A stretch of DNA of 64,000 nucleotides from Nitratireductor arenosus (GTDB lineage Bacteria; Pseudomonadota; Alphaproteobacteria; Rhizobiales; Rhizobiaceae): NCBI RefSeq assembly GCF_009742725.1, contig NZ_WPHG01000001.1, positions 1,338,001 to 1,402,000 on the forward strand, written 5' to 3'. The position numbers were made by a program, and so were the translations under genes. The stretch's first letter is position 1, and each line of letters opens with the position of its first letter. The notes under the pieces are model-generated. The model saw only the letters and a list, made by a program, of their open reading frames with translations, ran no database searches and was not told the origin of the DNA. Shown here piece by piece: positions 43,267-54,064 of the stretch.

Positions 43267-45942
43267 ATGAATTCAGTCCTTGCCCGGATTTGGAATGGGC
43301 TTTTTCGGCTCACGAATATTCCCGCGGTGATCGTTTTCGTCGTGGTTGCCGCTGCGGGCGTCTTCGCCGAAAGCCAGAACCGCGAGGCCTTCCGGCGCGA
43401 CCTGCGCGCTGACGTGCTCGGCGACATCAGCCTGATCCGCGCCAAGCTCGAAGGTAATGTCAAGGGCAATATCGAACTCGTTCGCGGCCTGGTCAGCGTG
43501 CTGGAGACGGAACCGGACGCCGATCAGATCCAATTCGCCGCGCTGGCGCGGCGACTTTTGGCCGGCGACTCCCAGATTCGTCACCTCGCGGCCGCGCCCG
43601 GCCTGATCGTCTCGATGGTCTATCCGGTTGAAGGCAACGAAAAGGCGTTCGGGCTCGATTACCGCAAAAACGACGCCCAGCGTGCGGCGGCCTTCCGCGT
43701 GCGCGATTCCGGCAAGATCGTTGTGGCGGGTCCAGTCGACCTCGTTCAGGGCGGAAAGGCGCTGGTCGGCCGCTTCCCGGTTTTCACCGGCCAGGATCAC
43801 GATCGGTTCTGGGGCATCGTTTCGGCGGTGATCGACGTCGAGCGGCTTTACGCCGCCAGCGGCCTCAACGACGTTGCCGACAGGCTCGATGTCGTGATCA
43901 GCGGCAAGGACGGTATCCGAGCCGCCGGCCTGCCGTTTTACGGCGCCGAAACCGTCCTGTCGCAAAACCCGGTCGTCGTCGACGTCAATCTGCCAACCGG
44001 TTCCTGGCAGGTCGCGGCCGTTCCGAAAGGTGGCTGGGAGACCGTTTCACCGAACCCGTGGCCGTTGCGGCTGCTGGTTTTCGCCGCCGGTGCGTTGATC
44101 CTCGTGCCGACCTTCTCGACCGGCAGGCTGATCGAGGAACGCCAACGCCACATTGGCGAGCTGCGCAATCGCGAAAAGCTGCTTGCGCGCCTGTCGCGTC
44201 GCCTCGGGCTGGCACTGGCCACGTCTCGGGTTGGCGTGTGGGAAATGGACATCGACCATAATGAGTTGTTCTGGGACGATCGCATGAACGAACTCTACGG
44301 CTATGAGCTCGATGGCGGCGCGCGCGGCTACGAGCATTGGGCGCGGCGGCTCCATCCCGACGATCTCGCCCGCGCGGAGGAGGAGTTTCGCCTCGCCGTG
44401 GAAGAACGCGGACACTACGATTCCGAATACCGGCTGCGCCTGCCGGATGGCTCCGTGCGGCACATTCGCGCGATCGGCGTCGTCTATCGCGACGACGGTG
44501 AGCCGACCCGCATCGTTGGCGTGAATTGGGATGTCTCCAGCGATATCTTGCTGACCGAGGACCTGAAGCGAGCCAACCAGCTGACCGAAGCGCGCAACAG
44601 CGAGCTGGAAGCGACCAAGGCGCGCATCGAGCACAACGCGTTGCACGATTCGCTCACCGGCCTCGCCAATCGCCGCTATCTCGATGAAATTCTGTCCGAA
44701 AGCCCTGGCGCGGACGGCGACGGGACCGATGCCACCGCGCTACTGCACATCGATCTCGACCGCTTCAAACAAATCAATGACACGCTTGGCCATGCCGCCG
44801 GCGATGCGATCTTGACCCATGCGGCCTCAGCTCTGGCCGACACTGTCGAGGCGGGCGATTTCGTCGCGCGTGTCGGGGGCGACGAGTTCGTGGTGCTGTG
44901 CCGTCGCCCCTTGCGCGCGGGCGGCGCACTGATCGAGGATTTGTCACGGCTGGCGGAGCGGATCATCGCCCGCATCCAGCGGCCGGTCGTCTACGAAGGC
45001 CATGAATGCCGCGTCGGCGGCAGCATCGGGATCGCGTTTACGGCCGAAGCCGGGGCCGATCCGAAGAAGCTGCTGGTCAATGCCGATATCGCGCTTTACC
45101 GGGCCAAGAGCCGCGGTCGCAACCGCTACCAATTCTTCAACGAGGCCTTGCAGGCCGAGATCGTCACGACCAAGCGCGTGGCCGACGAGATCCTGACCGG
45201 CATCGAGCGGGGTGAATTCACGCCCTACTACCAGCCGCAGTTCGACGCGGACACGCTTGCGTTGATCGGCGTCGAGGCGCTTGCGCGCTGGCGGCATCCG
45301 CGCGAGGGCATGCTGACGCCGGATCGATTCATGAAGATTGCCGAGGAACTCAACGTCGTCGACATGATCGACCGCATCATCCTGGAAAGGACGCTCGCCG
45401 ACATGAAGACCTGGCGGGACGCCGAGCTGGCGGTCCCGAAAGCTTCGGTCAACGTGTCCGCGCGCCGGCTGCGCGACGAGGACCTGGTTCGCAGCCTGCG
45501 CGACCTCGACATCGCGCCGGGCACTATCTCGTTCGAACTGGTCGAATCGATCTTCCTCGACGAGCAGGACGAGGTGGTGGCGTGGAATGTCGACCACATC
45601 AAGGAGCTCGGCATCGACGTGGAAATCGACGATTTCGGTACCGGTTACGCCTCGATCGTCAGCCTGCTCAAGCTGAAGCCGAGCCGCCTGAAGATCGATC
45701 GCCAGTTCATCCTGCCAATCGTCGACGACGAGCAGCGCCGGCACCTGGTCGGCTCGATCATCGACATCGGATCGTCGCTCGGCATCGAGGTGCTGGCCGA
45801 GGGCGTGGAAACAATGGCGCATGCGCGCATGCTGCGCCAGATCGGCTGCCACGCGCTACAGGGCTACGCTTTTGCCCGCCCCATGCCTGCGGACGAATTG
45901 GCCGATTTCGTCCAGGCCAGGCGCTGGCGGGCGGCCTCGTGA
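43267..45942 (+). CDS. CHASE-PAS-GGDEF-EAL cyclic-di-GMP signalling protein
   Basis: Membrane protein of 891 residues. TM1 is at about 17-36, a periplasmic CHASE domain at about 60-240 (LVRGLVSVLETEPD, IVSMVYPVEGNEKAFGLDYRK), TM2 near 278, a PAS/PAC domain at about 315-435, GGDEF at about 460-620 and EAL at about 640-890. The diguanylate cyclase motif is an intact RVGGDEFVVL, and the phosphodiesterase part keeps VEALARWRHP, IDDFGTGYAS and the late VLAEGVET Glu. Both activities are therefore possible. The CHASE domain implies an external small-molecule signal. ATG 43243 or 43216 are alternative starts. Confidence 0.9.
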   Translation: MNSVLARIWNGLFRLTNIPAVIVFVVVAAAGVFAESQNREAFRRDLRADVLGDISLIRAKLEGNVKGNIELVRGLVSVLETEPDADQIQFAALARRLLAGDSQIRHLAAAPGLIVSMVYPVEGNEKAFGLDYRKNDAQRAAAFRVRDSGKIVVAGPVDLVQGGKALVGRFPVFTGQDHDRFWGIVSAVIDVERLYAASGLNDVADRLDVVISGKDGIRAAGLPFYGAETVLSQNPVVVDVNLPTGSWQVAAVPKGGWETVSPNPWPLRLLVFAAGALILVPTFSTGRLIEERQRHIGELRNREKLLARLSRRLGLALATSRVGVWEMDIDHNELFWDDRMNELYGYELDGGARGYEHWARRLHPDDLARAEEEFRLAVEERGHYDSEYRLRLPDGSVRHIRAIGVVYRDDGEPTRIVGVNWDVSSDILLTEDLKRANQLTEARNSELEATKARIEHNALHDSLTGLANRRYLDEILSESPGADGDGTDATALLHIDLDRFKQINDTLGHAAGDAILTHAASALADTVEAGDFVARVGGDEFVVLCRRPLRAGGALIEDLSRLAERIIARIQRPVVYEGHECRVGGSIGIAFTAEAGADPKKLLVNADIALYRAKSRGRNRYQFFNEALQAEIVTTKRVADEILTGIERGEFTPYYQPQFDADTLALIGVEALARWRHPREGMLTPDRFMKIAEELNVVDMIDRIILERTLADMKTWRDAELAVPKASVNVSARRLRDEDLVRSLRDLDIAPGTISFELVESIFLDEQDEVVAWNVDHIKELGIDVEIDDFGTGYASIVSLLKLKPSRLKIDRQFILPIVDDEQRRHLVGSIIDIGSSLGIEVLAEGVETMAHARMLRQIGCHALQGYAFARPMPADELADFVQARRWRAAS

Positions 45943-46028
45943 AAATCCGCCCGGCCGCCGTCGCCCGTATCGCTGCGGCGCGTTTCAGGCTATAGACGCC
46001 CCGCGGCGATCCCGAACGGCACTAAGGC

Positions 46029-48836
46029 ATGGCCAAGGTACCCCTCAAGCTCGGCGAAATCATCAATGGTCCGCTCCTTCGCGCGCGGCTGTCGGCGTTT
46101 GCGTTGGAGGCCGGCGGGGACGGCTCGGGCCAGGCGGTGCGCGCCGCGGTGTTGAAGGCGCTGCGCGAGGAACTCGCGGCCGGCCGGACCAAGGCCGAGG
46201 CGATGTTGATGAAGGACGGGGGCGGGACCGCCTGCGCGGCGCGGCTGTCGCATCTGATGGACGAGATCATCCGCGCGCTGCACGATTTTGCCGTCTCGCA
46301 TGTCTACGCCTCGAAAAACCCGTCCGCGGCCGAGAAGATGGCGATCGTGGCGGTCGGCGGCTACGGCCGCGGCACGCTCGCGCCCGGATCCGACATCGAT
46401 CTGTTGTTCCTGCTGCCCTACAAGCAGACGCCCTGGGGCGAGCAGGTCACCGAATATGTGCTTTACATGCTGTGGGACATGGGCCTGAAGGTCGGCCACG
46501 CCACCCGCAATGTCGATGAGTGCGTGCGCCTGTCGCGCACCGACATGACGATCCGCACCGCGGTTCTGGAAGCCCGTTTCCTGTGCGGTGAGTCCCCGCT
46601 TTATGACGAGCTTTTGCATCGCTTCGACACCGAGCTGATGCGTCAGTCGGGCGGCGAGTTCGTGCAGGCCAAGCTCGCCGAACGCGATGCCCGCCACGCC
46701 AAGGCAGGCGAAAGCCGCTATCTGGTCGAACCCAATGTCAAAGACGGCAAGGGCGGCCTGCGCGACCTGCACACGCTGTTTTGGATCGGAAAATACTACT
46801 ACCGCGTGCGCGGCGGCGAGGAATTGGTCGAACGCGGTGTCTTCACCCGCAAGGAATATCTCGTCTTTCGCAAGGCTGAGGATTTCTTGTGGGCCGTGCG
46901 CTGCCACATGCATTTCCATGCCGGCAAGGCCGAGGAACGCCTGCATTTCGACATACAACGCGATATCGCCGACCGGCTGGGTTATACCAGCCATCCGGGC
47001 CTTTCGGCCGTCGAGCGCTTCATGAAACATTACTTTTTGGTCGCCAAGGATGTCGGCGACCTGACCCGGATCCTGTGCGCGGCCCTGGAAGAAGAACAGG
47101 CCAGGCACGTGCCGGGCTTCAACCGCCTGGTCCAGTCCTTCTCCCGCCGCCGCCGCAAGGTCCCGGGCACGACCGACTTCATCATCGACAACGACCGCAT
47201 CAACGTCGCCGACCCGCAGGCATTCGAGCGCGATCCCGTCAACATGCTGCGCCTGTTCTGGTTCGCCGACCGGCACGGGCTGGAATATCATCCCGAGGCG
47301 CTGAAACTGCTGCGCCGTTCGTTGAAGCTGATCGACCGCAATCTGCGCCGCGACGTCGAGGCCAACCGGCTGTTCCTCGACGTGCTGACCTCGGACCGCA
47401 ATCCCGAACTCAACCTGCGCCGCATGAACGAGGCCGGCGTTTTGAGCAAGCTCATCCCCGATTTCGGCAAGATCGTCGCGATGATGCAGTTCAACATGTA
47501 TCACCACTACACGGTCGACGAGCATCTCGTGCGCTGTGTCGGCGTCTTGTCGGAGATCGAGCACGGCGACGACGCCCGCGTCCATCCGCTGTCGCACAAG
47601 CTGATGCCGGGCTTGCGGCCGCACCGCGAAGTGCTCTACACGGCCGTTCTGCTGCACGATATCGCCAAGGGCCGGCCCGAGGACCATTCGATCGCCGGCG
47701 CGCGCATCGCCCGGCGCATGTGCCCGCATATGGGATTTTCCGCCGCCGATACCGAGACCATCGCCTGGCTGGTGGAAAACCATCTGGTGATGTCGAACAC
47801 GGCGCAGATGCGCGACCTCAACGACCGCAAGACGATCGAGGATTTCGCCGCCGTCGTGCAGTCGGTGGAGCGGCTGAAACTGCTTCTGGTGCTGACCGTC
47901 TGCGACATACGCGGTGTCGGCCCGGGCGTATGGAACGGCTGGAAGGGGCAGTTGCTGCGCACGCTCTACTACGAGACCGAGCTGCTTCTGACGGGCGGCT
48001 TTTCCGAGGTCGCCCGCGACAAGCGCGCGGCCCATGCACGCGCGCAACTCGCTGCCGCCCTCGACGACTGGCCCGAGGCCGAAAGCCGGCGTTATGTCGG
48101 TCTGCATTACGAAAACTACCTTTTGACCGTCGATTTCGACGACCAGCTCCGCCACGCGGCCTTCGTGCGCGATGCCGACGCGGCCGGCCGCCGCCTGGCG
48201 ACCATGATCCGGACGCACGAATTCGAGGCGGTGACCGAGATCGCCGTGCTCGCGCCCGACCATCCGCGCCTGTTGTCGGTGATTGCCGGCGCCTGCGCGG
48301 CCGCCGGCGCCAACATCGTCGACGCACAGGTCTTCACCACCTCGGACGGGCGTGCCCTCGACACCATTTTGATCAATCGGGAATTCGACCGCGACGAGGA
48401 CGAGCGCCGGCGCGCCGAGCGCGTCGGCAAGCTGATCGAGGAGGCGCTGTCGGGCAAGTCCTGGCTGCCGGAGATCATCGAAAAGCGCGCCAAGCGGCGG
48501 CGTGGTGCGCGCGCCTTCCGCATCACGCCCCAGGCCGAGATCCGCAACACGCTGTCCAACCGCTTTTCGGTGATCGAGGTTTCGGGCCTCGATCGGCCGG
48601 GCCTGTTGTCGGAAATCACCGGCGCGCTGTCGGACCTCTCCCTCGACATCGCCTCGGCCCACATCACCACGTTCGGCGAAAAGGTGATCGACACGTTCTA
48701 CGTTACAGACCTGACGGGCCAGAAGATCGAAAACCCGACCCGTCAGGCCGCGATCCGCGAGCGCCTGGTCGCTACGCTTACGGGGTCCGCGCCGTCCCGC
48801 CCGGCGCGCGGCGGCCGCGCCGCGGCGGCGGAATAG
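46029..48836 (+). CDS. glnD: Bifunctional uridylyltransferase/uridylyl-removing enzyme GlnD
   Basis: Nitrogen sensor that uridylylates and deuridylylates PII proteins, 935 residues. The nucleotidyltransferase motif [19 protein letters not shown] is at about 112-130, the GlnD-type linker is [15 protein letters not shown], the HD phosphohydrolase domain has [15 protein letters not shown], and two C-terminal ACT domains (about 740-810 and 845-920) bind glutamine. All catalytic motifs are intact. The order mutS-(signalling gene)-glnD-murJ-trpS-usp-nfuA is close to that in many rhizobia. The start ATG has only a weak AAGG upstream. Confidence 0.95.
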   Translation: MAKVPLKLGEIINGPLLRARLSAFALEAGGDGSGQAVRAAVLKALREELAAGRTKAEAMLMKDGGGTACAARLSHLMDEIIRALHDFAVSHVYASKNPSAAEKMAIVAVGGYGRGTLAPGSDIDLLFLLPYKQTPWGEQVTEYVLYMLWDMGLKVGHATRNVDECVRLSRTDMTIRTAVLEARFLCGESPLYDELLHRFDTELMRQSGGEFVQAKLAERDARHAKAGESRYLVEPNVKDGKGGLRDLHTLFWIGKYYYRVRGGEELVERGVFTRKEYLVFRKAEDFLWAVRCHMHFHAGKAEERLHFDIQRDIADRLGYTSHPGLSAVERFMKHYFLVAKDVGDLTRILCAALEEEQARHVPGFNRLVQSFSRRRRKVPGTTDFIIDNDRINVADPQAFERDPVNMLRLFWFADRHGLEYHPEALKLLRRSLKLIDRNLRRDVEANRLFLDVLTSDRNPELNLRRMNEAGVLSKLIPDFGKIVAMMQFNMYHHYTVDEHLVRCVGVLSEIEHGDDARVHPLSHKLMPGLRPHREVLYTAVLLHDIAKGRPEDHSIAGARIARRMCPHMGFSAADTETIAWLVENHLVMSNTAQMRDLNDRKTIEDFAAVVQSVERLKLLLVLTVCDIRGVGPGVWNGWKGQLLRTLYYETELLLTGGFSEVARDKRAAHARAQLAAALDDWPEAESRRYVGLHYENYLLTVDFDDQLRHAAFVRDADAAGRRLATMIRTHEFEAVTEIAVLAPDHPRLLSVIAGACAAAGANIVDAQVFTTSDGRALDTILINREFDRDEDERRRAERVGKLIEEALSGKSWLPEIIEKRAKRRRGARAFRITPQAEIRNTLSNRFSVIEVSGLDRPGLLSEITGALSDLSLDIASAHITTFGEKVIDTFYVTDLTGQKIENPTRQAAIRERLVATLTGSAPSRPARGGRAAAAE

Positions 48837-48920
48837 GTAAGAAGGTGCGCGCCCGATGAGCCGGCCACTCTTTCCTCGCTTTATTCAACGCCCCGCCACG
48901 ACCGCAAGGTGCCTGCCCGC

Positions 48921-50513
48921 ATGAGCCTGATCAGAAAGTTCGCCAGCGTGGCCTCGGGCACGATGGCAAGCCGCGTTTTTGGTTTCGCGCGCGAGGCGCT
49001 GATCGGCGCCACGCTGGGCGCCGGACCGGTCGCCGACGCCTTTTACGCCGCTTTCCGCTTTCCCAACCTGTTTCGGCGCCTGTTCGCCGAGGGCGCCTTC
49101 AACACCGCCTTCATTCCGCTGTTCGCCAAGGAACTGGAAGGCGGCGGCGTCGACGGCGCGCGCCGCTTCGGCGAGGAGGTGCTTTCGGTGCTGGTGCTGA
49201 GCCTGGCCGTGCTGTCGGTGCTGGCGATCCTGTTCATGCCGTCGCTGGTCGGGACGATCATTGCGCCCAAATTCGCCGATACGCCGGACAAGTTCGATCT
49301 GACCGTTGTTCTGACGCGGATCATGTTCCCCTATCTGTTCTGCATGTCGCTGGTGGCGATGCTGTCGGGCATCCTTAATTCCATGCGCCGCTATTTCCTC
49401 GCCGCCGCGGTGCCGGTGCTGCTCAACATCATCCTGATCGCCGTGCTTGTCGCCGCGCTGGTCATGGGGGCCGAACAGGACGTCGTCGGCCTGGGGCTTG
49501 CCTGGGGCGTGCTCGCCTCCGGCATCGCGCAGCTCGGTATCCTTGTCTGGGCGGCGGCACGCGAGGGCTATGCCATGCGCCTGCGTCGGCCGCGCCTGTC
49601 GCCCTCGGTCAAGCGCCTGCTTGTTCTGATGGGGCCGGCGCTTTTGACCGGCGGTGTCACCCAGATCAACCTTTTGATCGGCCAGATCATCGCTTCGGCC
49701 CAGGACGGCGCGATCGCGCTCCTGAACTATGCCGACCGCATCAACCAGCTCCCGCTCGGCGTCATCGGCATCGCCGTCGGCGTGGTGCTGTTGCCGGAAC
49801 TGTCGCGCGCGCTCAAGGCAGGCGACGCGGCCGACGTGCAGCACCTGCAGAACCGTTCGCTGGAATTCGCGCTCGCTCTGACCCTGCCGGCCGCGGTCGG
49901 CCTCGCCGTCATGCCGGCACCGATCGTGGGACTGCTCTACGAGCGCGGCGCCTTCACCGCCGAGACCACAGCTCTCACCGCCGCCGCCCTTGCCGCCTTC
50001 GCCGTCGGGCTGCCGGCCTTCGTGTTGAGAAAGGTCTTTCAGCCGGCCTTTTTCGCCCACGAGGACATGAAGACGCCGATGTGGTTCACCGGCGTCGAGG
50101 TCGCGCTCAACATTTCCTTCAGCCTCGCCCTGTTCCCGGTTTACGGCCATGTCGGCATCGCCGCGGCCACCTCGATCGCGGCCTGGGCCAATGTCATGCT
50201 GCTGGTCGTGACGCTCTGGCGGCGCGATCTGTTTAGGCCGTCGCCCGTGACGCTGCGCCGCGTCGCGCTGATCGTTCTGGCGAGCGCGATGATGGGCGGG
50301 GTGGTCTGGCGGCTGCAGGAGACGTTTTCGTCCAGCCTCGTCGGCGCGCCTCTGCTGATCCGCCTTGTCGCCGTTGCCGGGGTGATCGGCGCCGGCGCGG
50401 TCGTCTATTTCGGCATCGCGATCGCCACCGGCGCGCTCGACCGCAAGCAGCTGGCGGGGCTCGTCCGTCGCCGTCGCGTCGGGGCGCCCGCCGCTCCGAC
50501 CGAAACGGACTGA
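48921..50513 (+). CDS. murJ: Lipid II flippase MurJ
   Basis: Inner-membrane flippase for the peptidoglycan precursor lipid II, 530 residues, about 14 transmembrane helices of the MOP superfamily. The N-terminus is classic: SGTMASRVFGFAREALIGATLGAGPVADAF, with the essential Arg residues of TM1-TM2, followed by FRFPNLFRRLFAEGAFNTAFIP. A cationic, proline-containing tail (RRRRVGAPAAP) ends it. ATG 48921 (MSLIRKFA) is preferred over GTG 48909. It lies 84 bases after glnD, a conserved neighbour. Confidence 0.95.
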   Translation: MSLIRKFASVASGTMASRVFGFAREALIGATLGAGPVADAFYAAFRFPNLFRRLFAEGAFNTAFIPLFAKELEGGGVDGARRFGEEVLSVLVLSLAVLSVLAILFMPSLVGTIIAPKFADTPDKFDLTVVLTRIMFPYLFCMSLVAMLSGILNSMRRYFLAAAVPVLLNIILIAVLVAALVMGAEQDVVGLGLAWGVLASGIAQLGILVWAAAREGYAMRLRRPRLSPSVKRLLVLMGPALLTGGVTQINLLIGQIIASAQDGAIALLNYADRINQLPLGVIGIAVGVVLLPELSRALKAGDAADVQHLQNRSLEFALALTLPAAVGLAVMPAPIVGLLYERGAFTAETTALTAAALAAFAVGLPAFVLRKVFQPAFFAHEDMKTPMWFTGVEVALNISFSLALFPVYGHVGIAAATSIAAWANVMLLVVTLWRRDLFRPSPVTLRRVALIVLASAMMGGVVWRLQETFSSSLVGAPLLIRLVAVAGVIGAGAVVYFGIAIATGALDRKQLAGLVRRRRVGAPAAPTETD

Positions 50514-50539
50514 GCGGCGGGCGCGGCGCCGTCGTCGGT

Positions 50540-51484
50540 TCAGTTGCCCTCCATGCGGCCATGTTCCCACGACATCACGACGACACCGGCAAACACGACC
50601 GCGAAGCCTGCGAGATGCATGAGGCGGAATTCTTCGCCGAGCAGCACATAAGACAGGACGAGCGCGGAAACCGGCATCAGCGCCATGAACCCGGCAGCGA
50701 TAGAGCCCTGCGTCTTGGCGATGCCTGCGTACCAGAGCAGGCTGCCGAGCGCCAGGGTTCCAGCGCCGTACCAGATTGCCGCCACCCAGGCGCCGGGGTC
50801 GATGTCGGCGGGCTGGAAGCCTGGCCATTGCAGTACCGCAAACGGCAGGAAGACGGGGACGGAAAGCGCGGCGGCAAGGAAGGCGATCAGGCGTGGATCG
50901 TGATCGCGGCTCATCTTGCGCCCGAGCAGCGTATAGGCGGCCTCGCAGCATACGGCCGCCAGGACGAGCAAAGAGCCGGCGACCAGCGCGCCGCCCGACG
51001 CCTGTTGACCGTCGCGGCCGCCGCCCAGTTGTAGCACCAGCACGCCGGTGACGGCAAGCGCGATCGCCAGCAGCTTGCGCCAGTTGGCCCGTTCGCCAAA
51101 CACCAGTATGGCCGCGCCCGCGGTCACCGCCGGCGTGGTCGCCATCACGATCGCGCCGGCCACACCGGAAACCAGCCGCATGCCATAAAGCATGAAGACG
51201 GTGAAGCCGAACATGCCGAACAGCGCGATCAGGCACAAAAGCAGCCAATCGTATCGGCTAAAGGCGACGAGCCGATGGCGCTGTCCCCAGGCGAAGGGCG
51301 CGAGCACGGCCGCGCCCAGAGCGACGCGGAAGGTCGCGCCGACGAAAACCGGCATCGCCTCGGTGACGATCTTGGAGACCGGGGTGGCCGAGCCGAAAAC
51401 GATCATCCCCAGCGCGAGCTGCGCGTAGACCGCGGCCCTGGCCGTGTGTTCGTCGTTGACATGTTGCCTGCTCCGTCCAGCCAT
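50540..51484 (-). CDS. DMT-superfamily (EamA) transporter
   Basis: Inner-membrane transporter of 314 residues with about ten helices in two EamA repeats (about 20-150 and 168-300). The first repeat has FGSATPVSKIVTEAMPVFVGATFRV, the second GAGTLALGSLLWYAGI and a C-terminal LLGEEFRLMHLAGFAVVFAGV. The substrate is likely a metabolite or amino acid for export and is not predictable. The ATG at 51484 is chosen over earlier in-frame starts whose translation looks random. It is convergent with murJ (26 bases) and divergent from trpS. Confidence 0.85.
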   Translation of the reverse strand: MAGRSRQHVNDEHTARAAVYAQLALGMIVFGSATPVSKIVTEAMPVFVGATFRVALGAAVLAPFAWGQRHRLVAFSRYDWLLLCLIALFGMFGFTVFMLYGMRLVSGVAGAIVMATTPAVTAGAAILVFGERANWRKLLAIALAVTGVLVLQLGGGRDGQQASGGALVAGSLLVLAAVCCEAAYTLLGRKMSRDHDPRLIAFLAAALSVPVFLPFAVLQWPGFQPADIDPGAWVAAIWYGAGTLALGSLLWYAGIAKTQGSIAAGFMALMPVSALVLSYVLLGEEFRLMHLAGFAVVFAGVVVMSWEHGRMEGN

Positions 51485-51666
51485 GCGGGGATAACCCGCC
51501 GGACGCGATTTGGTTCGGCCGCGTGCTATGTCGTTCGGGGCGTCCGGCCGACGCTCCGGCACCATATCCGGCTTGAAAGCGCGCCCGGCCTCGTTCATAA
51601 GCGCCTCGCATTCGCGATGCCCTCGCCAGACACGAGGCCCTCCACAAGCCCCGGAGACCAACAGCC

Positions 51667-52734
51667 ATGTCGTCCTTCAAGCCGCTCGTCTTTTCCGGCG
51701 TCCAGCCGACCGGAAACCTGCATCTCGGCAACTATCTCGGCGCGTTGCAGAAATTCGTGGCGCTGCAGGATAGCCATGACTGCATCTATTGCGTCGTCGA
51801 CCTGCACTCGATCACCGCTCAGCTCGTCCATGACGACCTCGCCGGCCAGACCCGCGCCATCACCGCGGCCTTTCTGGCTTCCGGCATCGATCCGAAAAAA
51901 CACATCGTCTTCAACCAGAGCCGGGTGCCGCAGCACGCCGAACTGGCCTGGGTCTTCAACTGCGTCGCCCGCATCGGCTGGATGAACCGCATGACGCAGT
52001 TCAAGGACAAGGCCGGTAAGGACCGCGAGAACGCTTCGCTCGGCCTGCTCGCCTACCCCAGCCTGATGGCAGCCGACATCCTGGTCTACCGCGCCACCCA
52101 CGTGCCGGTCGGCGATGACCAGAAACAGCATCTGGAACTCACGCGCGATATCGCCACCAAGTTCAACAATGATTTTTCCAAGCGCATCGCCGAGCGCGGT
52201 CTCGGGGTCGAGATGGCGATGGGCGAGGAGACGGTCAACGGCTTCTTCCCGCTCACCGAGCCGCTGATCGAGGGGCCGGCCACGCGGGTGATGAGCCTGC
52301 GCGACGGCACCAAGAAAATGTCGAAATCCGATCCGTCGGACCTGTCGCGCATCAACCTGACCGACGACGCAGACGCGATCGCCAAGAAGATCAAGAAGGC
52401 CAAGACCGACCCGGAGCCGCTGCCGTCGGACGTCGACGGGCTGGCCGCCCGCCCGGAGGCGGAGAACCTGGTCGGCATTTACGCCGCGCTGTCGGGCATG
52501 TCGCGCGCCGCGGTGATCGGCGATTTCGGCGGCAAGCAGTTTTCGGTCTTCAAGCCGGCCCTGGCCGAACTTGCGGTCGACAAGCTGGCTCCGATCTCCG
52601 CCGAAATGCGCCGGATTTCGGCCGATCCGGGTTTTGTCGACGGTGTCCTGCGCGATGGCGGCGAACGCGCCGGTGTACTCGCTGAACAGACGATGAAATC
52701 CGTGCGCGCGATCGTCGGACTGCTGGGCGACTGA
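51667..52734 (+). CDS. trpS: Tryptophanyl-tRNA synthetase
   Basis: Class I aminoacyl-tRNA synthetase charging tRNA-Trp, 355 residues. The HIGH-type motif is [12 protein letters not shown] in [15 protein letters not shown], and the KMSKS motif is [13 protein letters not shown]. Other family stretches are [25 protein letters not shown], which binds Trp and AMP. Length is slightly above the 334 residues of E. coli because of an insertion ([10 protein letters not shown] region is normal). No leader peptide or T-box was seen upstream. Confidence 0.97.
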   Translation: MSSFKPLVFSGVQPTGNLHLGNYLGALQKFVALQDSHDCIYCVVDLHSITAQLVHDDLAGQTRAITAAFLASGIDPKKHIVFNQSRVPQHAELAWVFNCVARIGWMNRMTQFKDKAGKDRENASLGLLAYPSLMAADILVYRATHVPVGDDQKQHLELTRDIATKFNNDFSKRIAERGLGVEMAMGEETVNGFFPLTEPLIEGPATRVMSLRDGTKKMSKSDPSDLSRINLTDDADAIAKKIKKAKTDPEPLPSDVDGLAARPEAENLVGIYAALSGMSRAAVIGDFGGKQFSVFKPALAELAVDKLAPISAEMRRISADPGFVDGVLRDGGERAGVLAEQTMKSVRAIVGLLGD

Positions 52735-52859
52735 TACGGAGGCCGCGCCGCTGCGGGCGCCGGGACGACCCATGCTTCAGGGTCCGTGAAGGCATGTCTT
52801 GCCGTGCCTGGCGCCTGATGGCAGATTGCGCCCCGGGCATGGTGCTCCGGGATGACTGA

Positions 52860-53351
52860 ATGGTTTCGAAACGACTGAGCCGCGAAGCCGGCCATCGGCG
52901 TAAATTCCTCGCGATCGTGGACGAGACGCCGGAATCCGAGCGCGCCGTCGCCTATGCCTCGCGCCGCGCCCAGGCCACTGGCGGGGTGCTGGTGCTGTTG
53001 TTCGTGATCGAGCCGACCGATTTCCAGCAATGGTTCGGCGTCGAAAAGATCATGCGCGAGGAGGCGAACGCCGCCGCCACCGCCGCGCTCGACACGGCGG
53101 CGCGCCGGGTGCGCGAGCAACTCGGCATCGAACCGGAACTGGTGGTGCGCGAGGGCGAGCCGGCCGAGGAGATCCACAAGCTGATCGAGGAGGACCAGGA
53201 CATCGCCATCCTGGTGCTCGCCGCCGGCGCGGCCAAGGAGGGACCCGGTCCGCTGGTGTCATCGATCGCCGGCAAGGGCGCAGCCTTCCCCATCCCCGTC
53301 ACCGTTGTGCCGCTGAACCTCAGCGACGCGGATATTGAAAGCCTGGCCTGA
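52860..53351 (+). CDS. Universal stress protein family protein
   Basis: Single UspA domain protein, 163 residues. The N-terminus RRKFLAIVDETPESERAV carries the Asp of the nucleotide-binding fold. The C-terminal glycine loop is atypical: where ATP-binding members have G-x2-G-x9-G-S/T, this shows LAAGAAKEGPGPLVSSIAGKGAAFPIPVTVVPL, so ATP binding is uncertain. It lies between trpS and the nfuA-like gene as in other rhizobia. A basic stretch (SKRLSREAGHRRK) precedes the fold. Confidence 0.88.
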   Translation: MVSKRLSREAGHRRKFLAIVDETPESERAVAYASRRAQATGGVLVLLFVIEPTDFQQWFGVEKIMREEANAAATAALDTAARRVREQLGIEPELVVREGEPAEEIHKLIEEDQDIAILVLAAGAAKEGPGPLVSSIAGKGAAFPIPVTVVPLNLSDADIESLA

Positions 53352-53420
53352 GAAAACTTTTTCGTCGCACCTGCGCGTTGCGGCCCGGTCATCGCTTGAT
53401 CAAACCGGCCGCTGCCACTA

Positions 53421-53437
53421 TTTAGAATAATTCAAAA
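53421..53437. promoter_or_regulatory. Candidate Irr box (iron control element) before nfuA
   Basis: TTTAGAA-TAA-TTCAAAA differs at one position from the palindrome TTTAGAA-N3-TTCTAAA, which resembles the rhizobial iron-response regulator Irr site. It sits 22 bases before the ATG of the iron-sulfur carrier gene, overlapping where a repressor would block transcription. The match is by eye; the consensus is from memory. Confidence 0.45.
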
Positions 53438-53459
53438 CTGGAAAGGCTGGAGTCCCGCC

Positions 53460-54029
53460 ATGTTCATTCAGACCGAGGCGACCCCCAATCCCGCGACGTT
53501 GAAATTTCTACCCGGCGTGGTGGTGATGAATGAGGGCACCGCCGACTTCCGCGACGCCGGCCAGGCGCGCGAAGCGTCTCCGCTCGCCGGGCGTCTGTTC
53601 GAGGTCCCCGGCGTGACGGGCGTGTTTTTCGGCTACGATTTCGTTACCGTCACCAAGGACGGACCCGACTGGCAGCATCTCAAGCCGGCCATTCTCGGCA
53701 CGATCATGGAGCATTTCATGTCCGGCCAGCCGGCCATGGCGACGCCGGCCGCCGGCGCCGAACCGGTCGAGGAAGGCGAGTTCTACGACCAGGCCGATGA
53801 GGAGATCGTCTCCACCATCAAGGAACTGCTCGATACGCGGGTGCGCCCCGCCGTGGCGCAGGATGGCGGCGACATCACGTTCCGGGGCTTCGAAAACGGT
53901 ACGGTTTTCCTGCATATGAAGGGCGCGTGCGCCGGCTGCCCGTCCTCGACCGCCACGCTCAAGCACGGCATCCAGAACCTGCTTCGCCATTTCGTGCCCG
54001 AGGTACAGCAGGTCGAGCAGGTCGTCTGA
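53460..54029 (+). CDS. nfuA: NfuA-type iron-sulfur cluster carrier (NifU C-terminal family)
   Basis: Protein that carries and delivers assembled Fe-S clusters, 189 residues. The N-terminal Nfu_N domain (about 1-88) begins MFIQTEATPNPATLKFLPG; the C-terminal NifU-like domain (about 110-185) has VRPAVAQDGGDITFRGF and the cluster-binding C157-x2-C160 in GACAGCPSS. This two-domain form is that of alphaproteobacterial and mitochondrial NFU proteins. A GGAAAGGCTGGAG purine-rich site lies upstream. A candidate Irr box suggests iron-dependent expression. Confidence 0.93.
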   Translation: MFIQTEATPNPATLKFLPGVVVMNEGTADFRDAGQAREASPLAGRLFEVPGVTGVFFGYDFVTVTKDGPDWQHLKPAILGTIMEHFMSGQPAMATPAAGAEPVEEGEFYDQADEEIVSTIKELLDTRVRPAVAQDGGDITFRGFENGTVFLHMKGACAGCPSSTATLKHGIQNLLRHFVPEVQQVEQVV

Positions 54030-54064
54030 CAGCACCCCGGTGCTTGGCCGCCACATTCACGATC

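Noticed and set aside
45990-48662. An 890-codon open frame antisense to glnD
   Set aside because: glnD is complete with all motifs; the antisense frame is a by-product of GC-rich codon usage.
48885-51248. A 787-codon open frame antisense to murJ that runs into the DMT transporter gene
   Set aside because: murJ and the transporter explain the region; the antisense frame shows only low-complexity charged sequence.
53395-53402. TTGATCAA palindrome before nfuA as a Crp/Fnr site
   Set aside because: Fnr/FixK sites need TTGAT-N4-ATCAA; here the half-sites overlap without the spacer.
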